From NCBI RefSeq assembly GCF_028462495.1, contig NZ_JAQOWX010000063.1, positions 1 through 33,008 on the forward strand: a DNA stretch of 33,008 bases. The letters run 5' to 3'. The translations under genes were made by a program, and so were the position numbers. The notes under the pieces were generated by a model. The model was not told where the DNA came from. It was given only the letters and a program-made list of their open reading frames with translations, and searched no databases. Of the stretch, positions 14,673 to 22,740 are shown piece after piece (within the stretch, counting starts at the first letter, position 1; every line of letters begins with the position of its first letter). This DNA comes from Roseateles_E sp005503085. Its GTDB lineage: Bacteria > Pseudomonadota > Gammaproteobacteria > Burkholderiales > Burkholderiaceae_C.

Positions 14673-15944
14673 ATGAACTCTGCCCTGCCCTCTGTTGCCA
14701 CCCGCGCGCTGACCCGCGCCGACTGCCAGGCCCTCGACGCCCGTGATCCGCTGGCCGCCTGCCGCGCGCGCTTCGCACTGCCCGAGGGCGTGATCTATCT
14801 GGACGGCAACTCGCTGGGCGCGATGCCGCGCGCGGTGCCGGCGCGCATGCAGCGCGCGATCGAGCAGGAATGGGCCGTGGGCCTGATCCGCTCCTGGAAC
14901 GATGCCGACTGGTATCCGGCGCCGCAGCGGGTCGGTGGCCAGGTGGCGGCGCTGATCGGCGCGGCGGCCGACGAGGTCATCATGGCCGACTCGACCTCGG
15001 TCAACCTCTTCAAGGTGCTGGTCGCGGCGCTGCGCCTGCGGCCCGGCCGCAAGATCATCCTGGGCGAGAACGCCAACTTCCCGACCGACGCCTATGTGGC
15101 CGGCGGCGTGGCCGAGCTGATGGGGGCGGAGTTTCGCGCCGTCGACGCCGATGCGGTGCTGGCCGCGCTGGACCAGTACGGCCAGGACGTGGCCATCGCC
15201 TCGCTGACCCATGTCAACTACAAGAGCGGCCAGGTCTACGACATGGCGGCCATCACGCGGCGCGCCCACGAGGTCGGCGCGCTGGTGGTCTGGGACCTGT
15301 GCCACACGGCCGGCGCGATGCCTTGCGAGCTGAACGCCTGCGAGGCGGACTTCGCGGTGGGCTGCGGCTACAAATACCTGAACGGCGGCCCCGGTGCGCC
15401 GGCCTTTGTGTTCGTCGCGCGGCGCCACCAGGCCGCCGTGCAGCAGCCGCTGACCGGCTGGCATGGCCATGCCAAGCCCTTCGCCTTTGGCCAGACCTAT
15501 GCGCCAGGCGCCGGCATGGACCGCATGCTGGTCGGCACCGCGCCGCAGCTGGGCCTGATCTCGCTGGAGGCGGCGCTGACGGCCTTTGACGGCGTGGACC
15601 TGCAGCTGCTGCGCGCCAAGAGCCTGTCGCTGACCGAAACCTTCATCGCGCTGGTCGACCAGCAGCTGGCCGGCCAGGGCTTCGGCCTGGCGACGCCGCG
15701 CGACCCGGCACTGCGCGGCAGCCAGGTCTCGCTGACCCATGAGCAGGGCTACGCCATCGTCCAAGCCCTGATCGCGCGCGGCGTGATCGGCGACTTCCGC
15801 GCCCCCGACATCCTGCGCTTCGGCTTTGCCGCGCTCTACCTCAGCCACGCCGATGTCTGGGACGCGGTGACCGCGCTGCAGACCGTGATGGCCCGGCGCG
15901 AATGGGCGCTGCCCGAGCACCAGGCCAAGAAGGCAGTGACCTGA
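14673..15944 (+). CDS. kynU: Kynureninase
   Basis: A 423-residue fold-type-I PLP enzyme that splits L-kynurenine (or 3-hydroxykynurenine) into anthranilate (or 3-hydroxyanthranilate) and alanine. Diagnostic segments: IYLDGNSLGAMPR near the start, RSWNDADWYPAPQRVG, ADSTSVNLFKVLVAALRLRPGR split over the PLP phosphate site, VWDLCHTAGAMPC, and the PLP lysine Lys234 in GCGYKYLNGGPGAP. ATG 14673 is chosen over an in-frame ATG at 14607 because the extra 22 residues are Cys/His-rich, non-family, and would cover the operator. No good ribosome site is visible before 14673, so the leader may be very short. No tryptophan dioxygenase is present in the window; a formamidase-like gene is at 11120. Confidence 0.95.
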   Translation: MNSALPSVATRALTRADCQALDARDPLAACRARFALPEGVIYLDGNSLGAMPRAVPARMQRAIEQEWAVGLIRSWNDADWYPAPQRVGGQVAALIGAAADEVIMADSTSVNLFKVLVAALRLRPGRKIILGENANFPTDAYVAGGVAELMGAEFRAVDADAVLAALDQYGQDVAIASLTHVNYKSGQVYDMAAITRRAHEVGALVVWDLCHTAGAMPCELNACEADFAVGCGYKYLNGGPGAPAFVFVARRHQAAVQQPLTGWHGHAKPFAFGQTYAPGAGMDRMLVGTAPQLGLISLEAALTAFDGVDLQLLRAKSLSLTETFIALVDQQLAGQGFGLATPRDPALRGSQVSLTHEQGYAIVQALIARGVIGDFRAPDILRFGFAALYLSHADVWDAVTALQTVMARREWALPEHQAKKAVT

Positions 15945-16015
15945 GTTTTTCCGTTTCCCTCCCTCCCCGCACTCTCCCTGCGCCTCCTCTTACCTACCCC
16001 GTCCAGGAGCTTCCC

Positions 16016-17074
16016 ATGAAGATGAAGTTGAAGAAGAGAAGTATCAAGAAGAGTGTGTGGCCGCTGGCCGCCGCGCTGGCCGCCGGCCCGGCGCTGGCCC
16101 AGGTGACGCTGTCCGGCTTCGTCGACATCAATATGGAGCACGCCAAGTCCGGCGGCAAATCCATCAAAGGCCTCAGCTCCGGCGGCCTGAACACCTCGCG
16201 ACTGCAGTTCAAGGCGCAGGAAGACCTGGGCGGCGGCCTCAAGGTCACGGCCGTGCACGAGATCACCTTGAAGGCCGACAGCGGCCAGCAGGGCTCGCCG
16301 CGCCACACCTATGCGCAGATCGGCTCCAAGGACTGGGGCGAGCTCAGCGCCGGCCGCCGCGATCTGCCCTCGGCCGAGATGTATGGCTATATCGACCCGA
16401 CCTACTCGGGCGACTACAGCCCGATCAGCAACACCATGCTGTACTACGCACCCTGGCGCGAGAGCAACGGCCTGTTCTACACGACGCCGCGCATCGCCAA
16501 CTTCCAGGCCCGGCTGGCCGCCACCGCCGGCCGCGAAGACGGCAGCAAGGACGCCCAGGTGCGCAGCGCCGCCCTCGACTATTTCGCCGGCGATCTCTAC
16601 CTGATGGCCGCGGTCGACCAGCAGCACCGCCGCGATCTGTCCGACGCCAAGCAGATGCGACGCTCGCGCGACTACTACCTGGGCGGCGTCTACAGCGTCA
16701 GCAGCGCGCTGGACCTGACCTTTCTCTACCACCGCTACAACGGCTATTACGCCTACCCGCCCTATGCGGACTTCACATCCAAGGGCCAGGACCTGCAGCT
16801 GGGCCTGCGCTACGAGTTCAACGCCCAGCAGCGCGTGTTCGCCAGCGTCGTGCGCAAGAACGACAAGCTCGACGCCGCGCTGTCCGACGCCACCAGCTGG
16901 GTGGCCGGCTATCTCTACGGCTTCTCCAAGCGCACCGACCTCTACGCCATCGTCGGCGCGGTCAAGCATGCGCGCGACTCGGACATGCGCTTCCCGGTGA
17001 GCTTCAACCACGCCAACCCGCTGTCCAACGAAAACCCGCGCGGCCTGCAGCTGGGCCTGCGCCACAAATTCTGA
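16016..17074 (+). CDS. Gram-negative trimeric porin
   Basis: A 352-residue outer-membrane protein. ATG 16016 has an AGGAG ribosome site six bases upstream; earlier in-frame starts add a non-signal leader. The signal peptide has a lysine-rich start (MKMKLKKRSIKKS) and cleaves near GPALA/QVTLSG (about residue 28). Alternating amphipathic strands follow (LYLMAAVDQQHR, YYLGGVYSVSSALDLTFLYHRYNGYY), with a basic constriction-like segment, and the chain ends in LQLGLRHKF, the C-terminal Phe needed for BAM assembly. It matches OmpC/Omp32-type porins of Burkholderiales. It follows kynureninase by 71 bases and precedes the LVIVD gene by 16, so it may admit the same substrate across the outer membrane. 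Confidence 0.92.
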   Translation: MKMKLKKRSIKKSVWPLAAALAAGPALAQVTLSGFVDINMEHAKSGGKSIKGLSSGGLNTSRLQFKAQEDLGGGLKVTAVHEITLKADSGQQGSPRHTYAQIGSKDWGELSAGRRDLPSAEMYGYIDPTYSGDYSPISNTMLYYAPWRESNGLFYTTPRIANFQARLAATAGREDGSKDAQVRSAALDYFAGDLYLMAAVDQQHRRDLSDAKQMRRSRDYYLGGVYSVSSALDLTFLYHRYNGYYAYPPYADFTSKGQDLQLGLRYEFNAQQRVFASVVRKNDKLDAALSDATSWVAGYLYGFSKRTDLYAIVGAVKHARDSDMRFPVSFNHANPLSNENPRGLQLGLRHKF

Positions 17075-17090
17075 TCGAGGAGATCCCGTC

Positions 17091-18764
17091 ATGAAACTCA
17101 AACTCATCGCGCTGCTGATCAGCGCTGGCCTGGCGCAGCAGGCGCTGGCGCAGACCATCGTCGCGCCGGCCGCCGGCACGCCCAAGCTGCCGGTCAAGGA
17201 GAACCCCGAGTCCGCCAAGGGCATCGCCGGGGAACCTGCAAAACCTGACCCCGCCAGCTACGGCCTTGACCCGGCCACCGGCGTCTACAAGCACCCGGCC
17301 GAGACCCCCAGCATCGGCGGCACCCATCCCTTCAAGGGCAGCCTGGACCATCTGGACCAGAGCAGCTATCTGCACAACACCAAGGTCGAGGCCCTGCACC
17401 CGGAGATGCTGGGCAGCCCGTATCACAGCTGGCAGACCACGGTGGACATGAACGGCCGCCGCTACATGGTCATCCACGAGAAGTCCTTCTACAAGGTCTT
17501 CGACATCACCGACCCGCGCAAGGCCCAGCTGATCGCGCAGAAGAAATGGGGCTGGGGCAGCAGCGAGCACCCGTTCGGCCCGCTGACCATCCAGTTCAAC
17601 GAGAAGCTCGGCAAGCATGTGGCCGTGCAGTGCTACGAAGTGACGCGCTTCGGCATCCTCGAGAACAAGTACAAGCCGGAGCAGCAGGACAAGATAGACA
17701 CCATCCGCAAGCAACCCATCCTGCGCGGCTTCCGCGTCTTCGAGCTGGACGGCCCCGACCCGGCCCAGTGGAAGAAGCTCTCCGAGCTGCCGCTGGACGC
17801 CGGCAGCAGCGCCGACAAGTTCCCGCAGCAGGGCTCGGGCTGCGGCGACATCCCCGTCTACTGGGGCGGCAAATACCTGTTCGTCTCGGGAGCGCCGGAC
17901 GACTCGTTCGCCAACCAGGAATACGCCAACTTCCTCTACAACCAGGCCCAGATGGCCTTCGATCTGAGCGACCCGCGCGCACCGAAGCGCCTGTCGACCT
18001 GGTGGGTGCCGGGCTCGCGCGCCGGCGAGGAAGAGGAATACAAGAAGAACCCGCGCGTCGGCAAGAAGACTGCGTGGATGGGCGCACGCATGCCGCTGTT
18101 CATCCCCAAGGATCCCGAGAAGGGTGGCAAGTACGGCTATGCGGCGATGGGCGGCATGGGCTTCCATGTGATCGACGTCTCCAACCCGGCCAAGCTGACG
18201 CGCGTCGGCAAGCTCGACATGCCGGTCAGCCAGGCCGGCACCGAGGGTGACAACATCGATGTCAGCAAGGTCGAGAAGAGCGGCGTCGTCTACTACAGCG
18301 GCTACCCGCTCAACGAAGACTGCTACGAGCCCTACAAGGACATCTACGCGATCGACGTCAAGAACCCGGCCAGCCCCAAGGTGATCGCGACGCTGCCGCG
18401 GCCCACACCGCCCAAGGGCGCGGCCTTCACCGACTACTGCCAGCGCCGCGGCAGCTTCGGCCCCAAGCGCAGCGGCTACTGGCACCAGCCGGGCACGCCC
18501 AGCGACCGGTACCTGGTCTACGCCTTCTACAACGCCGGCGCCCAGATCTTTGACGTCAGCAACCCCGCCGCGCCCAAGATCGCCGGCTACTTCGTGCCGC
18601 CGACGGTGGACCCGAAGATGAACCAGCACTTCGGCGACCAGACCCATGGCGTCTTCATCGAATGGGACCGCAAGCTGATCTGGGTCTTCACCAACCACGG
18701 CGGCTACGCGATCTCCAGCCCGCTGCTGGGCGCGCCGGTCTTCGACCTGCCGGCCAAGAAATGA
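17091..18764 (+). CDS. Periplasmic LVIVD-repeat beta-propeller protein
   Basis: A 557-residue secreted protein with a signal peptide (MKLKLIALLISAGLAQQALA, cleavage near residue 20). LVIVD-type blades recur: MVIHEKSFYKVFDITDPRKA, GFHVIDVSNPAKLTRVG, IYAIDVKNPASPKVI, AQIFDVSNPAAPKIAGYF. Four cysteines occur in mature positions (VQCYEV, GSGCGD, NEDCYE, TDYCQR), enough for two disulfides, and no CxxCH haem site is present. Function of this family is not established. Its stop overlaps the start of a c-type cytochrome gene, so an electron-transfer role, possibly a periplasmic oxidase or dehydrogenase partner, is suggested by context. Selenium-binding or quinoprotein enzymes are alternatives by fold, but their signatures were not seen. 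Confidence 0.8.
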   Translation: MKLKLIALLISAGLAQQALAQTIVAPAAGTPKLPVKENPESAKGIAGEPAKPDPASYGLDPATGVYKHPAETPSIGGTHPFKGSLDHLDQSSYLHNTKVEALHPEMLGSPYHSWQTTVDMNGRRYMVIHEKSFYKVFDITDPRKAQLIAQKKWGWGSSEHPFGPLTIQFNEKLGKHVAVQCYEVTRFGILENKYKPEQQDKIDTIRKQPILRGFRVFELDGPDPAQWKKLSELPLDAGSSADKFPQQGSGCGDIPVYWGGKYLFVSGAPDDSFANQEYANFLYNQAQMAFDLSDPRAPKRLSTWWVPGSRAGEEEEYKKNPRVGKKTAWMGARMPLFIPKDPEKGGKYGYAAMGGMGFHVIDVSNPAKLTRVGKLDMPVSQAGTEGDNIDVSKVEKSGVVYYSGYPLNEDCYEPYKDIYAIDVKNPASPKVIATLPRPTPPKGAAFTDYCQRRGSFGPKRSGYWHQPGTPSDRYLVYAFYNAGAQIFDVSNPAAPKIAGYFVPPTVDPKMNQHFGDQTHGVFIEWDRKLIWVFTNHGGYAISSPLLGAPVFDLPAKK

Positions 18765-19069
18765 TGGCCCTGCGGTCCTGCCTGCTCGCACTGGCCCTGC
18801 CGGCCGCGGCTGCCGCGATGGAGCCGCCGGCCTGGGCCGACAGCTGCGTGCTGTGCCACACGCTCAGCGAGCCGCTGGCGGGACCGCCTTTTCTGCGCAT
18901 CGCCGAGCGCTACCGGGGCCAGCCCGGCGCGCTGGCCCATCTGAAGCAAAGCATTCTCGAAGGCAGCAGCGGCATCTGGGGCACCGCGCGCATGCCGGCC
19001 AACACGCAGCTCAGCCCGGCCCAGGCCGAGCAGGCGGCGCGCTGGCTTCTTTCCCTGCCCACACCCTGA
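18761..19069 (+). CDS. Small periplasmic monohaem c-type cytochrome
   Basis: A 102-residue protein with a signal peptide (ALRSCLLALALPAAAAA, cleavage near residue 19-20), one haem site CVLCH at residues 29-33 and an axial Met78 in GTARMPANTQLSP. The class I c551/c552 pattern is complete: haem at the N-terminus, Met loop, and C-terminal helix AEQAARWLLSL. ATG 18761 overlaps the stop of the LVIVD gene (ATGA); a second ATG at 18764 is also possible. Coupled translation implies a stoichiometric partnership, with the cytochrome accepting electrons from the LVIVD protein (inference). Confidence 0.88.
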   Translation: MMALRSCLLALALPAAAAAMEPPAWADSCVLCHTLSEPLAGPPFLRIAERYRGQPGALAHLKQSILEGSSGIWGTARMPANTQLSPAQAEQAARWLLSLPTP

Positions 19070-19107
19070 GCCTGCAGCGGCTTACTCTCAACCGGAGCAC
19101 ACCCACC

Positions 19108-20256
19108 ATGCAAACCCAACGTCCTCATCACACCATCGCCGCCGCCGTGCTGGCACTCTGCTGCGGCACCGTGCTGGCCCAGGAGCAGGTCGTCAAGATC
19201 GGCCATGTCGGCCCGACCAGCGGCCCCATCGCCCATCTGGGCAAGGACAACGAACTGGGCGCCCGCCTGGCGATCCAGGAGCTCAATGCCAAGGGCGTCG
19301 TGATCGGCGGCAAGAAGGTGCGGCTGGAGCTGATGGGCGAGGACGATGCCGGCGATCCCAAGCAGGGCACGCAGGCCGCGCAGAAGCTGGCCGACGCCAA
19401 GGTCAACGGCGTTGTGGGCCATCTGAACTCGGGCACCACGATTCCGGCGTCCAAGGTCTATGCCGATGCCGGCATTCCGCAGATCAGCCCCTCGTCGACC
19501 AACCCCAAATTCACCCGCAACGGCTACAAGACCGCCTTCCGCGTGGTCGCCGACGATGTGCATCTGGGCGGCACCCTGGGCCGCTATGCGGTCAAGGAGC
19601 TGAAGGGCCAGTCCATCGCCATCATCGACGACCGCACCGCCTACGGCCAGGGCGTGGCCGATGAGTTCGAGAAGGGCGCCAAGGCCAGCGGCGGCAAGAT
19701 CGTGGGCCGCGAGTTCACCAATGACAAGGCCACCGACTTCAGCGCCATCCTGACCACCCTGAAGTCCAAGAAGCCCGATGTGGTGTTCTTCGGCGGCATG
19801 GACGCGGTGGCCGGCCCGATGCTGCGCCAGATGAAGGCCCTGGGCCTGAACATCAAACTGATCGGCGGCGACGGCATCTGCACCGCCGAGCTGCCCAAGC
19901 TGGCGGCCGGCACGATGGCCGACGGCCAGGTCTTCTGCGCCGAGGCCGGCGGCGTCGACGCGACGCAGAAAAAGGCGATGGACGACTTCCGCGCCCGCTT
20001 CAAAGCCTATTCCAAGCTGGAGGTGCAGGTCTATGCGCCCTACTCCTACGACGCGGTGGGCGTGCTGGTCGCGGCCATGGTCAAGGCCGGCTCGGCCGAG
20101 CCGGCCAAGTACCTGCCGGTGCTGGCCAAGACCGAGGGCTACCCCGGCGTCACCGGCACGATCGGTTTCGACAGCAAGGGCGACATCAAGAACGGCGCTC
20201 TGACCCTCTACACCTACAAGGCCGGCGCACGCGAGGCGCTGGCCGTGGTGCGTTGA
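19108..20256 (+). CDS. Branched-chain amino acid-type ABC substrate-binding protein
   Basis: A 382-residue periplasmic-binding protein (LivK/type 1 fold) with a signal peptide ending near LCCGTVLAQ (about residue 24). The family start VVKIGHVGPTSGPIAHLGKDNELGA is split over the first strand and helix; GVVGHLNSGTTIPASKVY and YGQGVADEFEKGA follow in the usual order. It would bind a branched-chain amino acid, an amide or an aromatic acid. No LivH/M/G/F permease or ATPase genes accompany it in the window, so it either serves a transporter elsewhere or supplies a chemosensor. It sits 38 bases after the cytochrome gene, at the end of the kynureninase-porin-LVIVD run, and is convergent with the PAP2 gene. 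Confidence 0.92.
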   Translation: MQTQRPHHTIAAAVLALCCGTVLAQEQVVKIGHVGPTSGPIAHLGKDNELGARLAIQELNAKGVVIGGKKVRLELMGEDDAGDPKQGTQAAQKLADAKVNGVVGHLNSGTTIPASKVYADAGIPQISPSSTNPKFTRNGYKTAFRVVADDVHLGGTLGRYAVKELKGQSIAIIDDRTAYGQGVADEFEKGAKASGGKIVGREFTNDKATDFSAILTTLKSKKPDVVFFGGMDAVAGPMLRQMKALGLNIKLIGGDGICTAELPKLAAGTMADGQVFCAEAGGVDATQKKAMDDFRARFKAYSKLEVQVYAPYSYDAVGVLVAAMVKAGSAEPAKYLPVLAKTEGYPGVTGTIGFDSKGDIKNGALTLYTYKAGAREALAVVR

Positions 20257-20293
20257 TCGACAGCAAGTTGTGAAGCCCCCGGGCCTCGGGCCG

Positions 20294-20983
20294 TCAGCGC
20301 ATGGGGAGAGCGTGCGATGGCAGCTCGGTGCCCGGGTTCTTCCTGGCCGGCGCCCAGCGCGCGGCCAGCACCGGCAGGGTCCAGCACAGCCAGGCCGACC
20401 AGGCGCTGTGGCTGGCGAAATGCGCGCCGCGCGCGAGCTGGGCCCAGCCAAAGGCCGTGCCCAGCAGCAGGGTGGCCGCCAGGTAGCGGCGCGCACGCCG
20501 CCGGTCATGGTCGCGCCATTGGAAATAGAGCCCGAAGAAGGCAAAGCCCGACACCGCATGGCCCGAGGGGAAGCAGTGGCCCGGGCCGCCATCGGCCACG
20601 CCCAACATCCAATGAGGCACATAGGCGACGCTGCCGCCGAACTCGGCCAGGCTCCAGGGGCAGCTGCTGTCGCTCAGGCTCTTCAGCGCCGGCACCAGCA
20701 GCGCACAAGCCAGCATCACCGCCAGCCAGTAGCCGCGCTCGGCCCGCCCCGGCCCATCGGCGGGCGGGTGCACAACTTGCCAAGCCAGCAGGGCCAGCCC
20801 GGCCAGGCCCAGCAGCCGGCCACCCTCGTGCAGCAGATCGCGGGTCAGCCAGGCGTCGCGCCAGGCAAAGCCGGCGGGACCGCCGTAGAGCCGGCTCAGG
20901 CCCAGGTCCCAGCCCAGCAGCTCCCACAGCAATAAGGCTGCCAGCGCGAGCAAGGTGAGCCATGCATCGGCACCGCGCCTCAT
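20294..20983 (-). CDS. PAP2-family lipid phosphatase
   Basis: A 229-residue inner-membrane protein with about five to six hydrophobic helices. The three PAP2 motifs are visible: KSLSDSSCPW (motif 1, with Cys in place of the usual Arg, a common variant of this subgroup), CFPSGHAVSGF (motif 2) and RGAHFASHSAWSAW (motif 3). It would remove phosphate from undecaprenyl pyrophosphate, phosphatidic acid or lipid A at the outer face. Its ATG overlaps the stop of the eptA-like gene (ATGA), so both are coupled. Co-occurrence with a phosphoethanolamine transferase suggests lipid A or phospholipid remodelling. Confidence 0.9.
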   Translation of the reverse strand: MRRGADAWLTLLALAALLLWELLGWDLGLSRLYGGPAGFAWRDAWLTRDLLHEGGRLLGLAGLALLAWQVVHPPADGPGRAERGYWLAVMLACALLVPALKSLSDSSCPWSLAEFGGSVAYVPHWMLGVADGGPGHCFPSGHAVSGFAFFGLYFQWRDHDRRRARRYLAATLLLGTAFGWAQLARGAHFASHSAWSAWLCWTLPVLAARWAPARKNPGTELPSHALPMR

Positions 20984-22665
20984 GATCGGCAGCCCTGGCT
21001 CAAGTCCCAGGCCGGCTCATGCACGCGGCTGCGCACATCGAGCAGGCCCAGCACGGTGTGGAACAGATGGTCATGGCTCACCGGGCGCTGGGCCTGGGGC
21101 TGCAGGGCGCGGCGCAGGCAGTCGCCCGCCAGGCCGGCGCCGGCGGCAAAGCCCGGGCTGGCCCAGGCCACCATGGGCACGCGGGTCTGCACCGTGGGCG
21201 CGATCGCATAGGGCAGGCCGTGCAGGAACAGGCCGTGCTCGCCCAGCGACTCGCCATGGTCGGAGACATAGATCAGCAGCGAATCGACCTTGTCGGCCTG
21301 TGCCTTCAGCTGCGCTATCGTGCGGGCCAGCAGATGGTCCGTGTAAAGCAGCGCGTTGTCATAAGCGTTGACGATCTGCTGCGCTGTGCACTGCTGCAGA
21401 TCATCGCTGCGGCATTCGGGCTGGAAGCGGGCAAACTCGCGCGGGTAGCGGCGGTGGTAGGCCGGGCCGTGATTGCCCAGCATATGCAGCACCCACAGCT
21501 GGGTGCCCTGCGCGGCCTGCAGGCGCTGGCCCAGGTCATGCACCAGGCCTTCGTCCAGGCATCGGCCCTCGGCGCACAGGCCCGGCGCGTTCTGCGCATC
21601 GACCTGCTCGCTGGGCAGGCCGGCGCAGACGCCCTTGCAGCCGCTCTGGTTGTCGCGCCACTGCACGGACACGCCGGCACGGGCCACCACATGCAGCAGC
21701 GAGTCCTGGCCACGGATGCGGGCCTCGTCATAGTCGCGCCGCCCCACCGCCGAGAACATGCAGGGCAGGGACACCTCGGTATTGCTGCCGCAGGCCAGCA
21801 CCGGCCCCAGATTGGCCACGCCCAGTTGGGCCAGCTCCGGCGTGGTCTGGCGTGCATAGCCCGACAGCCCCCAGTTCGCATCGCGTGCGGTCTCGCCCAC
21901 CACCAGCACCAGCACCAGGGGCTTGCGGCGCTGCGCCCAGGAGGGGCCTGGTGCCGCGTCCAAACCCACCGGCTGGCGCGGGTGGGCGGCGCCACGCGCC
22001 TCGCCGATCGCCACCGCCGCGCCGGACCACAGGTAGTTGGCCGGCGTGATCAGGTAGCGCAGCTCCTTGTTATTGCGCATCAGCGACGAGAAGGGCTGGT
22101 AAATCGAGAACAGGCTGGCCAGCGCCGTCAGCAGGGCCAGGCCCAGCAGCGCCAGCCGGCGCCCGGCCGCACGCAGCCAGCTGGGCTCGGGCCGCAGCCG
22201 CAGCCGGCTCAGCACCAGCAGGGGCAGGCCGGCATAGAGCAGCAGATGCAGCAGCAGCGCCGGGCTCAGCAGCTCGCGGGCCTCGGCCGCATCGCTGCGC
22301 CACACATTGCGCAGCATCGACGGGTCGAGGAAGACGCCGTAGGCCTGCATGAAATAGCTCGCGAACGCCGTCCCCAGCGTCAGCAGCACCAGCAGCGGCT
22401 TGAGCGTCCAGCGCGTGGCCAGCAGGCCCAGCAGCAGCAGATGCAGCGAAAACACCAGCAGCAGCAGCGCCAGCGCAAAGCCCCAGCTGGCCGGCTCGGC
22501 CGCGCTGCGCCCCTGCAGGGCCGCGCCCAGGAACAGGCGGTTGGCGCTCAGGGTCCAGAACAGCGCGGCCAGCACCAGCCAGGTGTTCGCACCGAGCGCC
22601 AGGCTCGCCAAGCGATAACGGCGCCACAGGGAAAAAGGGAGAGACAGGCTTTGCATCGGTCGCAT
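20980..22665 (-). CDS. eptA: EptA-like phosphoethanolamine-lipid A transferase
   Basis: About 561 residues from ATG 22665 (MRPMQSLSLPF); the frame extends to 22734 but the added segment lacks family character. Five hydrophobic helices span about residues 1-190. The periplasmic sulfatase-fold catalytic domain has the nucleophile Thr at about residue 259 in VVGETARDANWGL, CGSNTEVSLPCMFS, and the zinc motif SDHGESLGEHGLFLHG. Several Cys pairs (for example SGCKGVCAG) match the disulfides of the family. The enzyme transfers phosphoethanolamine from phosphatidylethanolamine to lipid A, leaving diacylglycerol, and confers polymyxin tolerance in relatives. Nothing marks it as a mobile mcr gene: base composition matches its neighbours. 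It is divergent from dgkA, which can recycle the diacylglycerol. Confidence 0.9.
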   Translation of the reverse strand: MRPMQSLSLPFSLWRRYRLASLALGANTWLVLAALFWTLSANRLFLGAALQGRSAAEPASWGFALALLLLVFSLHLLLLGLLATRWTLKPLLVLLTLGTAFASYFMQAYGVFLDPSMLRNVWRSDAAEARELLSPALLLHLLLYAGLPLLVLSRLRLRPEPSWLRAAGRRLALLGLALLTALASLFSIYQPFSSLMRNNKELRYLITPANYLWSGAAVAIGEARGAAHPRQPVGLDAAPGPSWAQRRKPLVLVLVVGETARDANWGLSGYARQTTPELAQLGVANLGPVLACGSNTEVSLPCMFSAVGRRDYDEARIRGQDSLLHVVARAGVSVQWRDNQSGCKGVCAGLPSEQVDAQNAPGLCAEGRCLDEGLVHDLGQRLQAAQGTQLWVLHMLGNHGPAYHRRYPREFARFQPECRSDDLQQCTAQQIVNAYDNALLYTDHLLARTIAQLKAQADKVDSLLIYVSDHGESLGEHGLFLHGLPYAIAPTVQTRVPMVAWASPGFAAGAGLAGDCLRRALQPQAQRPVSHDHLFHTVLGLLDVRSRVHEPAWDLSQGCRS

Positions 22666-22740
22666 TGCAACCGGCGCCGATGAAGCTGAGCTTAAGCAAG
22701 CCGGCCTATGCTGCGGCCATCCCCAGCCCGACACCGCCTC

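Noticed and set aside
18910..20622. 570-codon open frame on the minus strand
   Set aside because: Antisense to the cytochrome and LivK-type genes; no recognisable domain.
20980..22665. Mobile colistin-resistance (mcr) gene
   Set aside because: The EptA family fits, but there are no insertion sequences, no composition shift, and the gene is coupled to a chromosomal PAP2 gene.
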